In this document: piece by piece, positions 14,870 to 16,775 of the stretch | Numbering within the stretch: the stretch's first letter is position 1 | Layout: each line of letters begins with the position of its first letter | Assembly: GCA_964510495.1 (NCBI GenBank) | Contig: CAZECR010000025.1 | Coordinates: 1 to 16,775 of the forward strand | Length of the DNA stretch: 16,775 nucleotides | Origin: CAZECR01 sp964510495 | GTDB taxonomy: Bacteria > Patescibacteriota > Patescibacteriia > Magasanikbacterales > GWA2-37-8 | Direction: 5' to 3' | Notes under the pieces: model-generated | The model's input: only the letters and a program-made list of their open reading frames with translations | Database searches by the model: none | What the model was told of the DNA's origin: nothing | Program-made: the position numbers and the translations under genes

Positions 14870-15673
14870 CTAGCGTGCCCCAGCGAGTACCGGTACGGCT
14901 GCAGGAGCCAAACTCCCAATCGTAGCCGGGACAAGTCGACGGATTAAAACTCCGGTTGCAGCTGTAGCGGCAACAGGGATGCTCCCCGCTGCAGCAGCTC
15001 CCGTTAAGACGAGGGCTGCTCCGGCAGCTGCTACTGGCCGGGCAGCCTGCAAGAATGTACAAGACCGAGCACCCGGGCCACGACTACTGTCACCAAGACA
15101 AGGGGTGGGCACGGTGACAAACGGTCGAAGTTGCGGCGGTGGAGGCTTGAGAGGCTGTCCACCAACTAGAATGTTCGTCCGCTCCCCCGTCGTCAGAGTG
15201 GGGCGAGGAGCAGTGAGCCTGGTCGGAACGGGAGAAGCAGCTGGTGTCGACAGAATTTTCAGTCGAGGAGCTGATGGAAGCGTACCCGGCAGAAGACCGG
15301 GGAGAGGCACCAGAAGACGTTTGCTTTTTGTTGTATCTGCTGGCGGCTTCGGTTGCAGCTCACCAGCAATATCTTCGAGCTCTTCGGTCTCAGCCGGTTT
15401 TGGGTACCACGGAGTTTTACCCTGAATTTTTCTTTTAAAATAGTCTCTCTCTTCCGGCCTCAGAACGCTGCCCGGCTTTTCGTTAACAAATTTTGGATCG
15501 AGCAGCTTCCACGGATCACCTTTCTTAGGATTGCCTCGCTGTACCTCGAGCGTTCCATCATGAAGAACGTTCATTCTGATTCGAAGTTTGGTAACTCGAT
15601 CAGCTTTTGGGGGCGCCCCAAATAAAGTTAAGGGTACCAAGAAAAGAAAAGCAACAATACCGTACTGCCACAT
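14870..15673 (-). CDS. Secreted Pro/Ala-rich protein with CLGD-SCTF-QAARP motif, paralogue 1
   Basis: This is a 267-residue protein. MWQYGIVAFLFLVPLTLFGA is a signal peptide or anchor. Residues 25-115 are a charged region (KLLDPKFVNEKPGSVLRPEERDYFK). About 120-190 are Pro-rich. Then comes a paired-cysteine motif CLGD-x3-GPGxRSCTFxQAARP (Cys192, Cys205), and an Ala/Gly-rich hydrophobic tail (about 213-245, before IRRLVP) that could be one or two short membrane helices. The same C-terminal organisation recurs in the gene starting beyond the right edge, so this is a paralogous family. SD AGGGAG supports ATG 15673. The GC-rich codons contrast with recG. The conserved 3' element follows its stop. 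I know no matching family. Surface or pilin-like roles are speculation. Confidence 0.7.
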   Translation of the reverse strand: MWQYGIVAFLFLVPLTLFGAPPKADRVTKLRIRMNVLHDGTLEVQRGNPKKGDPWKLLDPKFVNEKPGSVLRPEERDYFKRKIQGKTPWYPKPAETEELEDIAGELQPKPPADTTKSKRLLVPLPGLLPGTLPSAPRLKILSTPAASPVPTRLTAPRPTLTTGERTNILVGGQPLKPPPPQLRPFVTVPTPCLGDSSRGPGARSCTFLQAARPVAAAGAALVLTGAAAAGSIPVAATAATGVLIRRLVPATIGSLAPAAVPVLAGAR

Positions 15674-15677
15674 CGCA

Positions 15678-15683
15678 CTCCCT
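15678..15683 (-). promoter_or_regulatory. Shine-Dalgarno AGGGAG
   Basis: Minus-strand AGGGAG lies 4 nt before ATG 15673. This supports that start, which also retains the whole hydrophobic signal. Confidence 0.55.
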
Positions 15684-15728
15684 AGGTAATGAGTTTTTTG
15701 GCAAGCCAGCTAGACTGTCTTGAAGAGA

Positions 15729-15756
15729 ACATTACATAAAAACGGATCTGCGTCAA
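15729..15756 (-). promoter_or_regulatory. Probable promoter of paralogue 1
   Basis: Minus-strand TTGACG (15751-15756) is followed after 16 bp by TAATGT (15729-15734). The -10 is weak. The leader would be about 50 nt. It lies between the terminator of the upstream Cys-rich gene and the coding region. Confidence 0.4.
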
Positions 15757-15792
15757 GATAGGCTTGCTCCTACATAAAAATTTCCTTTATCG

Positions 15793-15834
15793 CATATAAA
15801 AGAAGAAGCCGCGGCGCCCGGGCGGCGTTGCGGC
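15793..15834 (-). terminator. GC-rich terminator of the Cys-rich peptide gene
   Basis: On the minus strand, GCCGC (15830-15834) pairs with GCGGC (15808-15812) around a strongly self-complementary GC core. A pyrimidine run, TTCTTCTTTTAT, follows. It lies 29 nt after the stop at 15864. Confidence 0.65.
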
Positions 15835-15863
15835 ATAAAGGAAGGATGGATTTTGTAGCAGAA

Positions 15864-16088
15864 CTACTTGCTGCAGCCGCCTGGAGTGCAAGCACCCGGA
15901 CAACCGTCGGCGCGCCTGGTACAGCCCGGCGGAACACAGTTCGAGTTGTTGCAATTGTTCTCGGCGAACAGCACCTCTGCATCGCAGATCGAAGTCGTCT
16001 TGGACTCCTCACTCACCCGACCGACCTGTCCACCAATTCCCAGAAAGAGCACACCAGCCGCTAGCGTTGAAAGGATTACACGCTTCAT
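15864..16088 (-). CDS. Small secreted cysteine-rich peptide, unknown function
   Basis: This is a 74-residue precursor. MKRVILSTLAAGVLFLGIGG is an N-terminal signal sequence. The rest carries seven cysteines (35, 46, 51, 56, 63, 67, 72) in a Gly/Pro-rich knotted-looking tail (NCVPPGC, GCPGAC, PGGC). Seven is odd, so one may stay free or the peptide may dimerise. The strongest SD in the window (GGAGGTGA) and a TTGACA box precede it, and a GC-rich terminator follows. It is an autonomous unit inserted between the two paralogues. Disulfide-stabilised secreted peptides can be toxins, bacteriocins, inhibitors or surface components; nothing here chooses among these. It is a plausible substrate of the DsbA-like protein at 8755-9411. 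Confidence 0.7.
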   Translation of the reverse strand: MKRVILSTLAAGVLFLGIGGQVGRVSEESKTTSICDAEVLFAENNCNNSNCVPPGCTRRADGCPGACTPGGCSK

Positions 16089-16091
16089 GGC

Positions 16092-16099
16092 TCACCTCC
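16092..16099 (-). promoter_or_regulatory. Strong Shine-Dalgarno GGAGGTGA
   Basis: Minus-strand GGAGGTGA precedes ATG 16088 by 3 nt, with the core GGAGG about 6 nt away. It is a near-perfect match to the usual anti-SD of 16S rRNA and fixes the start of the Cys-rich peptide. Confidence 0.8.
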
Positions 16100-16114
16100 G
16101 TGATTGAGTCGATG

Positions 16115-16143
16115 TAGTTAATCACATGACTACTTTTTGTCAA
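16115..16143 (-). promoter_or_regulatory. Promoter of the Cys-rich peptide gene
   Basis: Minus-strand consensus TTGACA (16138-16143), a 17-bp spacer, then TAACTA (16115-16120). The -35 is perfect and the -10 is poor. The predicted leader of roughly 20-25 nt contains the SD. Confidence 0.55.
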
Positions 16144-16172
16144 CAAAATAAAACTCTTAAAAAATTTGTAAT

Positions 16173-16198
16173 AAAAAAATTCGCCATTAGAGCGAATT
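16173..16198 (-). terminator. Intrinsic terminator of paralogue 2
   Basis: Minus-strand AATTCGC (16192-16198) and GCGAATT (16178-16184) form a 7-bp stem with a 7-nt loop, followed by a T run to 16173. It lies 10 nt past conserved element copy B, repeating the arrangement found after paralogue 1. Confidence 0.8.
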
Positions 16199-16208
16199 GT
16201 TTTATTAC

Positions 16209-16288
16209 TTACAACCATCTTCATCAATGTTCGAATCATTGAACACTGATGAAGCGTAGATGGTTGTAAAAAATATTCCATCTGCACT
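16209..16288 (-). repeat. Conserved bulged-hairpin 3' UTR element, copy B
   Basis: On the minus strand it begins AGTGCAGATGGA, then TTACAACCAT and the 5-nt bulge CTACG. CTTCATCAGTGTTC, an 8-nt loop, GAACATTGATGAAG and ATGGTTGTAA follow. The lower stem is 10 bp, with an A-U pair where copy A has G-C. The upper stem is 14 bp and includes one G-U wobble that exists only in the minus-strand RNA. It starts exactly 33 nt after the stop at 16322, the same distance as copy A. Confidence 0.8.
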
Positions 16289-16321
16289 TTCTCAAGTTAA
16301 GAAGTGAGCTAAGCGGGGGCG

Positions 16322-16775
16322 CTACCGACCAAGGACCGGCGCCGACACGAGGCGCCGGACAGCAGCCCCACCAACGACGAGGGCACCGGCTGCAGGAGCG
16401 CTGGCGGCAGTGCCTCCGACGACGAGCAGGAATGAGGCGGCAGCGGCAGCGGGACGAGCTGCCTGCATGAAGGTGCAAGACCTTCGGCCCGGTCCGCCGT
16501 TGTCACCGAGGCAGGTGGAGGCGGGCTGCAGGGTGACGAAGGGCTTGGCCTGGGGCGGTGGAGGGGCGGGCGGTGCGATCACAAGGTTCCGAGGGGGCGA
16601 GGTGTCCCGGGAGCCGGGAGTGCCTCCGAGGAGGAGACGGACCGGGGCGGCGGGGGTGGTGAAGGCGGGGGTGGGCGGGGCGGAGGGACGAGAGCCGGGG
16701 AGGGCGGGGAGCTGGGGAAAAAGTGTGCGCCTATCGGGTAAAGGCGCCTTTCTTCCCGGGGTTTTGGGAATCAGC
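16322..16775 (-). CDS. Pro/Ala-rich protein, paralogue 2 (5' end beyond the window)
   Basis: The frame is open from the right edge to TAG 16322-16324, giving 150 visible residues. A GTG at 16582 exists, but the frame stays open to the edge and the upstream residues (PQLPALPGSRPSAP, PPRNLV) align with paralogue 1 (PLPGLLPGTLPSAP, RTNILV), so the gene starts outside. The C-terminus shares PPPPQ-x2-PFVT, the CLGD-x2-GPGxRSCTFxQAARP motif with two cysteines, and an Ala-rich hydrophobic tail containing VRRLV. The coding DNA is extremely GC-rich; 48 of the 60 bases at 16621-16680 are G or C. The conserved 3' element copy B and a terminator follow the stop. Confidence 0.7.
   Translation of the reverse strand, partial: LIPKTPGRKAPLPDRRTLFPQLPALPGSRPSAPPTPAFTTPAAPVRLLLGGTPGSRDTSPPRNLVIAPPAPPPPQAKPFVTLQPASTCLGDNGGPGRRSCTFMQAARPAAAAASFLLVVGGTAASAPAAGALVVGGAAVRRLVSAPVLGR

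Noticed and set aside
14778..15062. Minus-strand frame of 94 residues overlapping the end of paralogue 1, with a counterpart at 16236-16478
   Set aside because: Both are alternative frames of the conserved GC-rich C-terminal DNA running into the 3' element. Spacing in the element differs by 1 nt between copies, so the frames do not correspond, and neither has a start signal.
15770..16107. Plus- and minus-strand alternative frames over the Cys-rich peptide
   Set aside because: Only the 16088 to 15864 frame has a signal peptide, a strong SD and a terminator after its stop. The others run through the terminator or promoter.
16009..16287. 92-residue minus-strand frame beginning inside element copy B
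   Set aside because: Copy A read from the equivalent GTG stops after 13 codons. The frame also crosses the terminator and the promoter of the Cys-rich gene, so it is not coding.
14756..16288. The two bulged hairpins as integron attC sites with gene cassettes
   Set aside because: Position after each stop and variable inner stems are suggestive. However, the canonical RYYYAAC and GTTRRRY core sites are absent, no integrase is visible, the Cys-rich gene between them lacks an element, and each unit has its own terminator. Wobble pairs point to RNA.

Overview
The window reads as a fragment of a Patescibacteria (Candidate Phyla Radiation) chromosome. The assignment rests on remembered family resemblance, not on a search. 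Supporting signs are a hypothetical protein with a GTGWC core and an LCPPEVGP tail of a kind I associate with these genomes, a type IV secretion pilin-like protein of the class common in them, a CCGG-centred palindromic repeat inside a terminator, and housekeeping genes that start without a recognisable Shine-Dalgarno (SD) sequence. I see no rRNA, tRNA, CRISPR array, transposase or integrase.

Layout. At the left edge, the last codons of a plus-strand gene (to 106) face a minus-strand operon across a bidirectional terminator (148-198). That operon (3891 down to 257) encodes a phosphomannomutase/phosphoglucomutase-like enzyme, a four-helix membrane protein and a 623-residue hypothetical protein. 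A compact divergent promoter region (3907-3954) separates it from a plus-strand run (3960-12134). This run holds a ClpC-type AAA+ unfoldase, a protein of unknown function with a C-terminal membrane segment, a membrane-anchored beta-propeller protein, a DsbA/thioredoxin-like protein, an exported pilin-like protein with a cysteine-rich NlpC/CHAP-like C-terminal domain, and RadA. A perfect 16-bp-stem terminator closes it (12148-12182). Convergent recG occupies 12565-14676.

Accessory genes. Four small GC-rich genes for exported or envelope proteins lie around recG: a Cys-rich lipoprotein (12266-12505), two paralogous Pro/Ala-rich proteins (14870-15673, and 16322 to beyond the window) and a 74-residue Cys-rich secreted peptide (15864-16088). 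The three whose starts are visible have an SD, a promoter-like sequence and a hairpin after the stop. This contrasts with the SD-poor core genes.

Main novelty. Each of the two paralogues carries, exactly 33 nt after its stop codon, an 80-81 nt element. It has a conserved AGTGCAG lead and a bulged hairpin with a 10-bp lower stem, a 5-nt CUAC(A/G) bulge and an upper stem of unrelated sequence that is nevertheless fully paired. A Rho-independent terminator follows 5-10 nt later. The lower stem shows a compensatory G-C to A-U change. A G-U wobble in copy B pairs only in the minus-strand transcript. Together these point to a selected 3' UTR RNA structure tied to this protein family.

How the genes may work together. 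The 6535-10726 block looks like a cell-envelope module: the DsbA-like enzyme could form disulfides in the nine-cysteine ectodomain of the adjacent pilin/hydrolase-like protein, and in the Cys-rich peptides near recG. This is inference from gene order and composition.
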